Notes under the pieces: model-generated
What the model was told of the DNA's origin: nothing
The model's input: the letters and a program-made list of their open reading frames with translations, nothing else
Databases searched by the model: none
Position numbers and translations under genes: made by a program
In this document: piece by piece, positions 12,226-23,311 of the stretch
Layout of the letters: each line of letters opens with the position of its first letter
Position numbering within the stretch: the first letter of the stretch is position 1
Assembly (NCBI GenBank): GCA_963556195.1
Contig: OY744519.1
Span: forward strand, 37,100,801 to 37,164,800
Direction of reading: 5' to 3'
Source: Sepiola atlantica
Lineage: Eukaryota; Mollusca; Cephalopoda; Sepiida; Sepiolidae
Length of the DNA stretch: 64,000 bases

Positions 12226-12284
<59 letters not shown>
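12141..12284. repeat. (CT)n/(TA)n compound microsatellite
   Basis: CT runs are interrupted by CTGGCTGTTACT blocks repeated at about 12193 and 12218, and followed by a (TA) run from 12250. Several ORFs here only translate the repeat. Confidence 0.9.
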
Positions 12285-12288
<4 letters not shown>

Positions 12289-13314
12289 AATACGTTAAAT
12301 AAACTTACATTTTCAAACTTTAGTTGCATCTTAATGAGACAAGAAAATACGCTACCTAACATCTGAAGAAATGAATTGTGAAGCAATTATATCTGCAGAT
12401 ACAAGAGTTGCTCTATATATAACATATTGGGCTCACATATTACAACTTGGAAAATACAAAATTCCTGACGTAATAACTATTAAGTAAAAGTGCTTAATAA
12501 AATTAACAAAGTATTTTGTGTTTCTGAAATATATATTAATAACGTCTTCATCAACACATATTAAGAGAAGTGAACTCAAGGTAATTTTCTGTAAGGTCCA
12601 TGTAGAAAGTGTAATTGTTAAACAAGTAAGAACATAGTAAAGACATATTAATACCAATACTCGGAAACGTTACTATCTGGAATTTTATTTTTTCTTCCCT
12701 TTTTTATATTTATAGATATGACAATAGAATAAAACCCTAAGCAATTACAAAGCTTAGTGAGTCACAGGTCCTATGGTTTATTATGTTTAAATAAATAATG
12801 CACAATTTAACTCTGAACAAAAATTAATGAAAACAAATATAAATTATGAACTTGAAAATACCATAGGAATCGTTAAGAACAAAGACACCATTACAACATT
12901 TCAATTCCTCTGATAATTACGATCAATATTTATTTCTGTTTGTAGATATGTGCGCTCTCTTGTTGTTAAAGGAAACGGACAACATCAACTGCCAGTAGCA
13001 TTTGAATTTTCTGTAAAAACGCCCGAAAGATGAAGTAGAAATAGCACCAATTGAACCAGATATTCAATGTTTAAACTGAATGAAATCAATTCTCACTGAA
13101 AATAACTTATTGTAAATCAAGAAGATTGCTACGCTTAGCTGCATATTATATGATATTTGTTTATTTAAATAAACATGAAGCCATTCCTGTATCGATTATT
13201 ATATTTTCTAAAGAGGAAAGTTTCTTGGTTGGTACAACAATTATAAATCTAACAATGTCGAGTAAGAGGATACTCTTTTTTAGGAGGCTAATTCAGTCCG
13301 ATAGACTAATGTGA

Positions 13315-13318
<4 letters not shown>
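12285..13318. other. no gene seen
   Basis: Unassigned AT-rich DNA without recognisable domains. Confidence 0.6.
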
Positions 13319-13350
<32 letters not shown>

Positions 13351-13360
13351 TATATATATC
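13319..13360. repeat. (TA)n tract
   Basis: Two TA runs are separated by AAA, just upstream of the gypsy-2 remnant. Confidence 0.9.
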
Positions 13361-13389
13361 ATTTATAAAATTCGATATCGATATCTTGA

Positions 13390-14325
13390 GATCTAGATAC
13401 TTTAAAATGTACGCTGAGCATGTCGAGATCCCAGTGGCACAACGAAATACACTGTTACAGGATTTTCATTGTGGTAAACCAGGACTGATCAAAATGAAAT
13501 CGCTTATACGTTAATACATTTTTGATCAGGCCATTGAGAGGACAGTAATAGCTGTAGAGGTTGTGCTCTAGCAGATAAATCACCACAAATAATGACAGCA
13601 TCATTACCGAAAGGTGATACACCATGATCTAGACGGAAACTAGATTTAGCTAAACCGCTAAATAATGCATATTATTTTATTGTAGTGGGAGTGTTTTACA
13701 AAATGGGCACAGGTTTTTAAATTGCGAAAGGCCAACATCTGCTATAACAATATTTGTTGTTCATGAACTGTTTGCCTGGTTTGAATTATCTGATGAAATA
13801 GTAACCGATAATATGACGCAATTCACATCAGAAGTGATTGATACGCTTGGCAAAACTATGGGGTAAAACAAACCCGAGAATTAACAGGCCAGCAGAATAG
13901 TGTGTAGATACCTTCAAAGGGGCTTAAAGAAAAGCTAAATGTAATGTAAACGATGAGTGGAAGATACAACAATTATTAAGGGTTCACAGGGTCACACCTA
14001 ACAGAAACATGTCACCGGCGGATATGATGTTCGCCACAAACATTACACAAACGGTAAAAGGTTCTGGCAAAACCGTATTGTCAGTAGGAGAATCGGACGC
14101 CTGATATAAATGCATCAGTGTCCGGTGTAGAAAAAAGCGTCATGTAAATCAGTTGAGATGTAGATATGTAGAAAAAACACCCCTTACATGAGGAACCCAT
14201 GGAGATACTATACGATGATTTTGATGTACCGATTCCTGAAAATCTTACTACTACTCCTGCTACTGAAGTAATACGTTCAACGAAAAGAAAGAGAATATCA
14301 ACAGAACGTCTGGAGATTGACCCCA

Positions 14326-14331
<6 letters not shown>
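13390..14331 (+). pseudogene. Ty3/gypsy integrase remnant (gypsy-2)
   Basis: Integrase is recognisable in pieces. An FHCGKPGLIKMKSLIR segment at about 13464-13511 matches the zinc-binding N terminus of gypsy-1 integrase. A V-T-D-N-M-T-Q-F-T-S box at about 13803 holds the second catalytic Asp. A V-T-P-N-R-N block lies near 13990. The acidic C-terminal tail (LYDDFDVP) at 14208-14230 matches the tails of gypsy-1 and gypsy-3. Stops and frameshifts are many. The tail is cut by a (TA)n-flanked insertion at 14332. The 5' part of the element is missing. Confidence 0.85.

Positions 14332-14395
<64 letters not shown>
14332..14395. repeat. (TA)n tract, left flank of the inverted-repeat insertion
   Basis: About 32 TA units join the gypsy-2 integrase tail directly to the left arm of the inserted element. 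Confidence 0.9.
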
Positions 14396-14398
<3 letters not shown>

Positions 14399-14499
14399 CG
14401 GCGAGGAATGCAGACGTTTGGGACAATTTTTTTTGGGGGGGGGGTACAATGAAATTGAACAAGTATAAAAACGAGAGGAAATTAAAAAAAAATTCATGA

Positions 14500-14540
14500 A
14501 CGTAGTAAGCCGGCTTTCGTCCACACTCATCAGAGTATTA
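14500..14540 (-). ncRNA. hammerhead ribozyme-like motif, left arm
   Basis: On the minus strand CTGATGA (14533-14527) is followed by GTGTGGAC (a 2-bp stem II with a 4-nt loop) and GAAA (14518-14515). The self-complementary AGCCGGCT then provides a loopless stem III, with U as the cleavage-site nucleotide. Predicted cleavage is between 14507 and 14506. Stem I (AATACT against ACTAC) has a C-C mismatch; the partner arm reads AGTAC there, which would repair it. All core residues are intact in this copy. Confidence 0.6.
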
Positions 14541-14639
14541 ACGTGGAAGTAATTAAATACGAGTAAACACTTAAAAGACATTTATAATGAAAACTAGTGA
14601 CAAGTTTGGGAGAAAAAATATGGGGAGGAGGGTCACAAG

Positions 14640-15100
14640 TTGATCACATTGAGCCACTCATTTTGTTTACAAAGGGAGGGTTTGATTGACTTGATATATA
14701 TGGCTTCCAGGACTTTGAGGTGGAATAGAGAATGCGATTTACTTATGTCAGAAAACCAGTATCTAGTGTACGTCGACGTATATTCAGCGCTATTTATGAG
14801 ATGGTCAGCAATAGCAGACCCGGATGTGTTGACTAAATTATTTAAATTATTTAGTCGGCCCCGGCGTATTGCAGAGAGATGTGTTGTTTTATTCTGAATT
14901 CAAACCTTTGCACTGTACTTCCCACGTATACGACATCGCACCGACATTTAAATTGATAAATAATGTTACTGACGTGTTGGGGTGGGAGAACATCCTTATG
15001 AATAGATTTGAGCTAGGGTCGAGCAGAAAGCACAATTCTAGAATTAGATGCCTGGTAACACCGACGCACAGCTACAGAAATGTGATTAGCAAATTTTACG
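14640..15100 (+). pseudogene. gypsy-type integrase fragment in the inverted-repeat spacer
   Basis: Two overlapping frames (14640-14897 and 14869-15108) together resemble the core of a different gypsy integrase. YLVYVDVYS corresponds to the segment around the first catalytic Asp. TKLFKLFSRP and YSEFKPL follow at the spacing usual for the helix and the F-x-S-x-E-F-x-x-F block. The second catalytic box is not preserved. The fragment probably came from another element captured between the arms. The call rests on short motifs and is moderate. Confidence 0.45.
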
Positions 15101-15249
15101 CTTTGTAAACAAAGGGAGTGGCGTTAAAGACTGAATGTAATCAACTTGTGAACGTCCTCCCCATATATATATATTTTTCTCCCAAACTTGTCACTAGTTT
15201 TGATTATAAATTTATTTAAAGTTTATAGTCGTATTTAATTACTTCCACG

Positions 15250-15290
15250 TTTATATTCTGATGAGTGTGGACGAATGTCGGTTTAGTACA
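15250..15290 (+). ncRNA. hammerhead ribozyme-like motif, right arm (degraded)
   Basis: CTGATGA (15258-15264) and GTGTGGAC match the left arm, but the GAAA box reads GAAT and stem III has a further substitution. Stem I (TATATT with AGTA) forms four pairs. This copy should be inactive. Confidence 0.5.
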
Positions 15291-15415
15291 TTCATGATTT
15301 TTTAAATATCCTCTCGTTTTTATACTTGTTCAATTTTATTCTACGCCCCCCCCAAAATGTCCCAAACGTCTGCATTCCTCGCCGTTATTAAATTTTGTAC
15401 CACGAAAAATGCATT

Positions 15416-15419
<4 letters not shown>

Positions 15420-15466
<47 letters not shown>
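15420..15466. repeat. (TA)n tract, right flank of the inverted-repeat insertion
   Basis: The TA run ends at TTTCCAGGAAGAGATACATC, which resumes the gypsy-2 3' end. Confidence 0.9.
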
Positions 15467-15468
<2 letters not shown>

Positions 15469-15488
15469 CCAGGAAGAGATACATCTTA

Positions 15489-15748
15489 ATGGGGAGGTGT
15501 TGTGTACTGATCTGGGTTCACCCATAGTGACAGGATGGGTCCGTCCGGTCACTAGGAAGTCGACACTTTTCTCCTCATCGAGGTTAACCGCTTAGCGAAC
15601 CAATTAGCGAACCGCTTAACACATCTGCCTACAGCCGGTAATGGCGACCAACTTATTGTTATTAAGTACTCTTAATACACTTCCTATATTTCTTCCCATT
15701 CCTGTCTGTGGTTTCTTATTTACTTATTGTTATTCTTACGATATAACA
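15489..15748 (+). repeat. polypurine tract and 3' LTR of gypsy-2
   Basis: AATGGGGAGG is a polypurine tract. It is followed at 15498 by TGTTGTGTACTG, the same opening as the gypsy-1 LTR (TGTTGTGG). A matching end TATAACA occurs at 15748, giving an LTR of about 251 bp. Apart from the first bases it is not similar to the gypsy-1 LTR, so it is a related but distinct family. No 5' partner lies in the window, so the end coordinate is tentative. Confidence 0.65.
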
Positions 15749-15993
15749 CTAAATAAGAAAATATGGTGGTATATTTACAAGACTGTGTATGTAAATATAT
15801 ACAGACTAGCATGTTATTGAAATATTGTTCGTCCTTCATCGTAGGCACCTCTATACATACTGTCTAAAAGAGTCCATATAGTCACGAATATGGTAGATCA
15901 ACATTATACTATAACATACACTTTTTAACCTTGCTTCGTAAGGAATCCCAATTTTTTTTTGTTTAAGTCTTTTATACAATAAAGTCCGTAAGC

Positions 15994-18260
15994 TTTACGT
16001 TTTTAATCTACGCTGCTCATAATCTGTCAGCGGAATTAATACATCAAATGCGTCAAACAGTCCATCCATGAGTTCACCCTCTGGGGTAGTATTCTCAGCG
16101 GCATCTGAATACTGTTTCCTCATGTGAATAATACGTCTTTTGTTGGTTAACTTGTGCCTCTTTACCATGTTAATCATGTACTACGTCGTTTATCTTATAC
16201 CCCTATCCACTAGTAAGATGTATTGTCTTTGAAATTCCCCCAATTAAACTTTTCTACAACTTGTAAGCATCCGTTCGTGAAATAGTTATGACGTTCTGGT
16301 GTCGTATTGCTTGACAATACTCTATCAAACACAATATTACATTGTCTGTAAAACATTGCTTCTTCCTGCGTCATCAATGATAGGACATTGTAATTTAGGA
16401 TCATCCTATGTACCTGTACATATTTTTGAACAGTCGTTTTGGTAGGTGTAATCGTCGCCTCATTCCACGCATTTGGAAAATATCCCTGAGCCGTTATGCC
16501 TAATCATTGCTTCTCGCATGTTAATGCGCGACCGTGACATACTACACTACAGATGGTAGACATGATAGTTTAAACTCACTATACGTGAATTGCGTTCTGT
16601 TGTCTGATACAATAGAGTCACCGACCCTGAACCTGGCGAACAATTGATGAAACACACTAATTGTTACTTCATGTTTGGTTTTCGATATTTAAATATTTTC
16701 GACCATTTTGACAAACAGTCCACCACTATTAAGTAATGGTTACAATCCAGTAGGCTATCAAAATATACGTGTATCCTAAGGCACAGTAGGTCAGTTTTGC
16801 CCAATACACATATCTTTGTATGAGACTTTTGATTATTTAAATACTCAGATGGCGGATATTAAAAATGCTAGTATTTTTTGCTTTGCTACATAAACATCTC
16901 GATCGCCGTACAAGATTACGTAATAACATATTGAATATACTTTCGAGATATGTCGATCTTTTTCTTTTCTATGAGGTTTATTTATGATCGTCTAACGCTT
17001 TTATTTTTAATTATTCGTGTGTTACCGGAATATTCGTAATGACCTTACACGATGTATTTCCAGTTTGTAGTGATACTATCAGTGTATCTTCAAGGGGGTC
17101 AACATATTTTAGGGATAAGTCTTAATAATTCGTCAGCATACTGATTTTTCACGATGGGAGATACTCCATTTTATAATTGCTATTGAGGAGAATTGTCCCT
17201 AATCGCTGTAGTATGTTTGCAGTGGGTAAACCAATTGTTGCCTCATAAGTCGTTAGCAGTGGCGTATTGTCGTTCTTTTACACAACATGTTTTCTATGAA
17301 AAAAAACAGTGATATTTGGAGACTGCAAAAATAATACCAAAACCTTCCTTCTTTGTCAGTAACTATTTCTGAAAGTAGTAACGCACAAGATACGTGGCGG
17401 ATATGCATGATTTAATGAGTCACGATCTAACATCAATAGCCACAACGATTTTGATATCTGGATTGTAGTGCGTCAGAAATAATTCTAATGTGATGTTTTT
17501 TTAAAAAAATGTTTCCTGGCATATTGTTTTCCAGAACCAATATTGTCTTACTGGTTCTATCAGAAGAGCTCACAAATTGGTCATGTTTGAATCTAACACA
17601 TTATAATAATTAGGTAAACCGAAGAAAACTTTGTAGTGACAGATCGTTTTCCGGAGTCGGCATATAATTGTATTTCTCTGAGTCTGCCTTCTATCACTTT
17701 TGTCTATAATTTGCCAAATATATTTCATTTATTCATGAAAAGATCGAATTCTCCAACTATCTATCATAGTCCATAGTCCTGATTTTCTTAAATACCACGT
17801 GCGCATGCGATCTGTGTTGCTCAGTGATTTTACTGATGACTAAACATATCATGTAGGTAGGCTGCTAGAAATTCCAGTTCGTAATCATTTTCTCTATTAC
17901 TTGTTGCAACCTAAACACTAAATGATAATTGTTCACATTTTTAGAACCCCAATATGGGTATTTATACAAATCACTTTAAGCACAGCTTGTCCCAATGTAT
18001 TTGTAGATAAGCATCATTGAATTCAACCTCATGTCTTCTGGACTATGAACATTGTAGTGGTACTTTTTTAGTTCATGGTTAAATCCTGGGGAGTAATCTG
18101 CACAAACACGGCGCTTTGAAACTTGTGTGTTATCTGTGAGTTAAGCCAGTTTACTGTACTCTATTTCCGAAAATACTCTGATCTTATGAGTGTATTTAAG
18201 TCGTATTGATACTAAATTAATGCATCAATGAGAACATTTCCTTTCTGTTTTAAAACTCTT
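15994..18260 (-). pseudogene. Ty3/gypsy pol remnant (gypsy-3)
   Basis: Read from 18260 down to 15994, the gypsy-1 order is visible in fragments. CADYSPGFN (about 18100) is followed by DAYLQI, FRLQQVIEKM and an EQHRSHAHVVFKKI block of RT. The IDKSDRR and FFGLPNYYN connection lies near 17700-17610. An RNase H end reads TANILQRLGTILLN near 17190. Integrase has IVVDCLSKW (first-Asp region), an IVSDNRTQFT box and the acidic tail GLFDAFDVL near 16050. Stops and frameshifts are frequent and YxDD is unrecognisable. The element lies tail-to-tail with gypsy-2. I found no LTR for it; 15749-15993 between the two is unassigned. Confidence 0.85.
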
Positions 18261-20376
18261 TGGATGATTGGTATACATGTACACTTGGCAGTCATGTTAT
18301 AACATGTATGCAGTTAACCAGATAAACTTCCGAAAAGTGTTCTCTTCATTCTTTCTTGATTATTTCTATTTTAGCATTAAAGTTTTAATATTTTGACAGA
18401 AATATTTTATAGACATATTGCATAATTCAAATTCTTTCTGTCCAGTCCGTACCTAAAACTTTGTTTAATTTTTCAAGAAACACATCTTATTGTAAAAGTA
18501 TACCACCATGTGTTCTTACTTAGTTATAAATTAAAAAATATTTTCTTTTAATCTAACGTTTGCGATTAGCTAGCCTTCACATTTCAATCGTAAACCAGTA
18601 ATTATTTTAGCAATTGTGTTCGTTATCACCCAATTTTATTTTCCAATTGTTGACTATGTTTTATGATTTATTATTGACAGATCCGAGTAGGAATAATTAT
18701 GATGCTTTATATCTGTTTGTACTATTTTACCTGCTCAAATTACCTGATAGTTTCAGCTTCGTCACTTTTAGCAATTTTTATACAGCTTTCTAATTTCTAA
18801 TTTTTCAACCTTCCGGTGTATACTTCTCTGTCCCATGCAACACATTTTTATTGTAATGGGATACTCTTTAAACCAATGCAATTGCTCAGAACAAGAACAC
18901 GGTTTAGGAAGATTGTTTTTCCTTCGGTTGATAACATTTAGCTTTTGAATTTTATATTGATACATAATTTGCAAATAAGTGACACTCTGCTTTGCTCAAT
19001 GTCTTCCGAATTCTGGTGAACACTAATAGAAAGCTTCCAGTCTTCTGCAATGTGTTGAAGCATTAAATCAGGTTAACTCTCCAATTCATGACAAAAATTT
19101 AAGTCTGATTTCGTCATCCATATTTGATAATAAACCTTATGCAAAAATTAGACATTTAAAACATTTCACCCAAAACTCAGGCAATTTACAATTATCGCAG
19201 TGTAACTAAACTACGCTATCAGAAGTAGTGTTATATTGGTCTTAATTACGTTTGAGATTAATACATTTACACCTTTTGATAAACAGATATGTTTCAAGGC
19301 TAAACACATGTTGGGGTCAGGTTTTATGTGCACGATATATAATTGAGGTGGTTGGCATGTTTAACTGTACCACACATATTAAAAAGAAAATAGATATTTT
19401 GAAACTCGGTCTAATTCGCACAATCTGTATTATAAAGATATACGTATCCTCAAAAATAGGTATCACACGTAATTGTTGGTCGTAAGCTAACTTATATTTA
19501 GCTCTAATAGCTTTTTTTGTGAAAGTGCATTTTACTCTTACATAATTTGCATCTTGACTTATATTTTTTATAATTTTCTGTTCTTGTTATTTTTCAAATG
19601 TTCCCGTTGGATGAAGCGTTTCTATTGTAATACCCATATGATGTGTAATCTGTTTGATTTGTTTTTGATTGTATTTTTTACTTCTAGTAATAGTACTTGT
19701 TCTTCTTAGTGTTTAATGTGTCCAACCTCGGAATTTAAGTTCCTCACTTTTTCGGGTGTTTTTCACAGTCGTAACTTTTCACACTTTAAGATAAATGTTT
19801 CATTTCTTATCGAGAGAAACATAGTAAGCTTGTTGAAACGTATTTACGTGTTCCGGTTTACAAAATTGAATCCGCTGCAAAATAGGCAAACCTCTCGTTT
19901 TTGTTCTGGGTCGAACGATATATATTACAAACTTCAGGTTGGGAGATAACTCTAAACCTTTTACAACACTCTAAACAAGAGACACACTTTTTTCAATCTT
20001 ATTTTCTGACTTGGACATTTTCCCTTCAAAGATTTATTAAACCGAGTGTGTGAAAAATCCAGTATGGCTTTAACTTCTCCATTTTACTGTTGTAATTTAC
20101 AGTTTTTACGAGCACATTACTTAAGACTTTTTTAAAAGATTAACATCGGCAGTTGTAGTAATGGCTATGTTGTATTCGAAACATGTCCGAGTAATTGTTA
20201 CATGTTTTGTGTGCTACATATGCCCGAGTTATGTTATTTAGTAATAAGTCGCTTGACTTGTGACTGTGAAAGGCCGATAATCGATATGACAACATAGTGG
20301 TATATTGGCAAGCGTGTATTTACAGAAATACAGAATGGTATGTTACAGAAATACTTATCGCTTTTGCTCGTAGGTT

Positions 20377-20379
<3 letters not shown>
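18261..20379. other. no gene seen
   Basis: AT-rich DNA. It may hold more of gypsy-3 (gag and protease upstream of RT on the minus strand), but I could not recognise any of it. Confidence 0.55.

Positions 20380-20440
<61 letters not shown>
20380..20440. repeat. (TA)n tract
   Basis: About 30 uninterrupted TA units. Confidence 0.92.
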
Positions 20441-20442
<2 letters not shown>

Positions 20443-21509
20443 GTTTAGAAAGAGTCTATATATAGCAAGGAATAGTGTAGGTCACAATCACAAAATCACA
20501 ACGGCATAAACACATTTACCAACATTATGGGATTTTAATTAACCCAAAATCATTAGCTCTGCCATAAAACAACTCACTCAGCAGAAATAATGTGCTTATC
20601 AAATGTAATAATACGTAGGGTCAAAACCATTGTTAGTAGATGAAACGCCAACCTATTTTAAGATTAGTAATGGGCAGGTTCTATTGGAAATATCGGTTCA
20701 GTGCTTAAAGATCATACAGAAAAGAGCGCAACAGGAGATTGCCCATACTGGAGAGTCAGACGTCAGACAAACAAATTACAAATACGATTGTAATATGTTT
20801 CTCTCTTTTCTTTTTCAAATGTATGTGTACATAAGATGTACATAAAATAAAAACTATACCTTTCTGATACGAACATGTTACGCAATTAACGTACTCAACA
20901 ACGATACATAGGAAAGAGATACTTTAATGGATACATGTAAAAGATAATTATAATATTGCATATATATATACATATATACATACATATTAATTATAGTGAG
21001 TTTGTCATTGTTGCTTTGAATTGACTAACATTTTCAATACTAAGTACACACTTAACTCTGTGTTGTTAAAATATGATTATATTCGAGTATTTCATCAATA
21101 GTAAAAGTTCATTTCAAATGTATGTTATCGATTGTAATATTTTATTTTGGATTACTATAATTGTATTTATAAGAGAATGATAAGTCTTTTCTATATATAT
21201 GTACTACTACCAGAATGCATAAAGAACAGAAATACCTGTTTCGTAATACACAATGTCTACCGATTCACCGGTAGTCATATGTCTAGTGTTTATATTGGCT
21301 AAGTATATTAACTTGTTACTTATTTTACTGAGGGAATGCAATTTATCAAGACATGTGTACCACTCGAGAATAAATAGGAAGATGATAGTTAGTTGGGCGA
21401 TGATCGCCGTCACGGATTGGTTTGAAGCAGTGAGTATAATGGACAGAACATTACTTAAAAAAAGACTTGCAAACATCCAAGTTCTAGTCGGTTGAAAAGC
21501 GGACTAGTT
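20441..21509. other. no gene seen
   Basis: Unassigned DNA with short TA/CATA runs near 20958-20990. ORFs of up to 89 codons on opposite strands at 21207-21495 overlap each other and show no motif. Confidence 0.6.
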
Positions 21510-21795
21510 GCATTTTGTTTCAGAGATGGGATCATATAGGAAATAACCTTTGTTGATGCGAGTTCAGCTTGGGTTTTTGTACAGAGACAGATAAAACACA
21601 GTTATTGGCTGTAGCGAATAATTACAACGGTCAAAAAGGATTATTGCTTAGTCGAGCATCTACCATAAATAGTACGATACATTAGAGAAAAGCTAGCAAC
21701 AATCCATGTGTTAAGGAAAATGTATAGACGAAAAAGGATCACCCACCAGACTGTGAAGTAACATTTCTTGCTCTGTAAAGACCAGATAGTGTCCG
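21510..21795 (-). pseudogene. LINE RT-ORF C-terminal fragment (LINE b)
   Basis: On the minus strand a block reading LMYRTIYGRCSTK, followed by a CTKTQAEL segment, lines up with the same blocks in the fragments at 35650-35985 and 45690-47090. These belong to the tail of a non-LTR RT ORF (the L-Y-R-Y-x-H-G-R-C-S-x-E-L region). The similarity is weak and short, with many breaks; the shared DNA includes GTCGAGCATCTACCAT. Confidence 0.5.
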
Positions 21796-22439
21796 ATCGG
21801 CACAACTCGTACATAAAACAAAAGTACTTTATTTTAAGTTTTGTCTTAGGTTTCTCAATCGCAGCGCAAATTTATTGTAAAAACATTAATTAAGAAATAA
21901 AATGAGTGATTTAGTAAGTATTATCTAGTTTGTTGTTGCCTTTATTTTGACGAACACACTCATTGATTGTTTACAAAAACATTAGAAATATACTTTCATT
22001 AATATTTTTGTTTAATGTTGTCTATTTTGAAAAAAATATATCAAATCGTGTTTGTACATTTTATTCTTCCATATGTGAAATTTATTGTTGTTTATGATGT
22101 ACATTCAAAAGTACTTTCGCAGCAGAATACAAATATACACGCAGTTAGTTCATGGTGGCTCATTCAATTGCCTCCATGCTTATATATAAGAAACCTTATC
22201 TGTGTGTGTGTCACACTTGGGTTTTAAATACAAGTTTTATTAATTTGTAACGTATAAGTTTGAATTTTTTAAATTTCGTCTGTCACGATTAAAATTGAAA
22301 TAGCATGATCAGAGACACTCACGGAGTTTTATGATATTTCATAGTTGTCATTTAATCAGTAAGTCTTTCTGTCACATCAAATTTGTAAAACATCATTTCA
22401 AGAGCTTTTGAATTGACGCATGTAACGAATATCACCATG
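21796..22439. other. no gene seen
   Basis: Unassigned AT-rich DNA. Confidence 0.6.
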
Positions 22440-22560
22440 TAAACTATGCATTACAGGGAAGCCCAAGTAAAACATGGGAGGAAGTAATCAGAACGAATAT
22501 AAAGGAAAGAGAGACAACATCTGGCCAATGATACAATACTTTGCAAGCAAGTTTAAACAG
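22440..22560 (+). pseudogene. LINE endonuclease/RT ORF 3' scrap
   Basis: The frame reads QGSPSKTWEEVIRTNIKERE at about 22456-22515. It matches the G-R-P-x-K-T-W-x-E-x-x-x-x-D-L-K-E tail common at the C terminus of animal LINE polyproteins. A GATGAT-like tail follows near 22600. Nothing upstream of this motif is recognisable. Confidence 0.6.
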
Positions 22561-23217
22561 CCGTCGAACGCACGCTAATAGATAAAATGAACGTTGAGCC
22601 TATGATAATGATCATCATGATCATGATCTTAAGATCTAAACGCGTCGATTCAAGCGACCCATGTACAACTTTGGAAATATTTTCTTTCAATTGAATTAGT
22701 TCAGTTGAATTTTTGATATTTATTTCAATGTTTAACGTTATTTTGTTACTCTGCTGTTTTGCATAACGACACAACAGATATTAGGGTTGTTTTACTCAGA
22801 GATAATCGGTGCTGTTACACACGTGAATGAGAGAACTCAACTGAATTCAGTCGAATAGACGAACAGCCAATCGTAATGTATGTATTTGTGGGATCACTTC
22901 TATCATCTTATTCAACCATTTCACAATTAACATAAATCCGAGTATCCTATAACATTATGTAATCGAGAATTTGTAGGGAAGACTTCAACAGATGTGTTGC
23001 TGAAAATACAGTACTTAATAATAACAGAACGTTACAATTAATCTTAATCTGTTGTTTAATATTGCACTGATATATGCAATGCCTTACTTCTAAACTAGGT
23101 GTGTATCTTGGTATAATTTAGAAATGCATCCGGTGACGTGATGCCGAATTACTAGAATTGATTGGTACGAATCACCCCTTATTTGGTAAGACTAATAGTG
23201 ATCAAAACACACCCACA

Positions 23218-23220
<3 letters not shown>
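22561..23220. other. no gene seen
   Basis: Unassigned DNA; a short ATGATCATCATGATCATGATC palindrome-like run lies near 22607-22627. Confidence 0.6.

Positions 23221-23307
<87 letters not shown>
23221..23307. repeat. (TA)n tract with one TG interruption
   Basis: A TA run with a single TGTA break near 23250. Confidence 0.92.

Positions 23308-23311
<4 letters not shown>

Larger units (their letters stand above)
14396..15387. mobile_element. inverted-repeat element with a hammerhead motif in each arm
   Basis: The left arm (14396-14678) and right arm (about 15100-15387) are reverse complements, starting TAACGGCGAGGAATGCAGAC and ending with its complement. They surround a spacer of about 420 bp that holds an integrase-like fragment. 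Each arm contains a hammerhead-type core oriented outward. The unit lies between two (TA)n tracts and interrupts gypsy-2, whose integrase tail is on the left and whose polypurine tract and LTR are on the right. Paired terminal ribozymes fit a Penelope-like or retrozyme-like non-autonomous element, but no RT is present. Confidence 0.7.
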
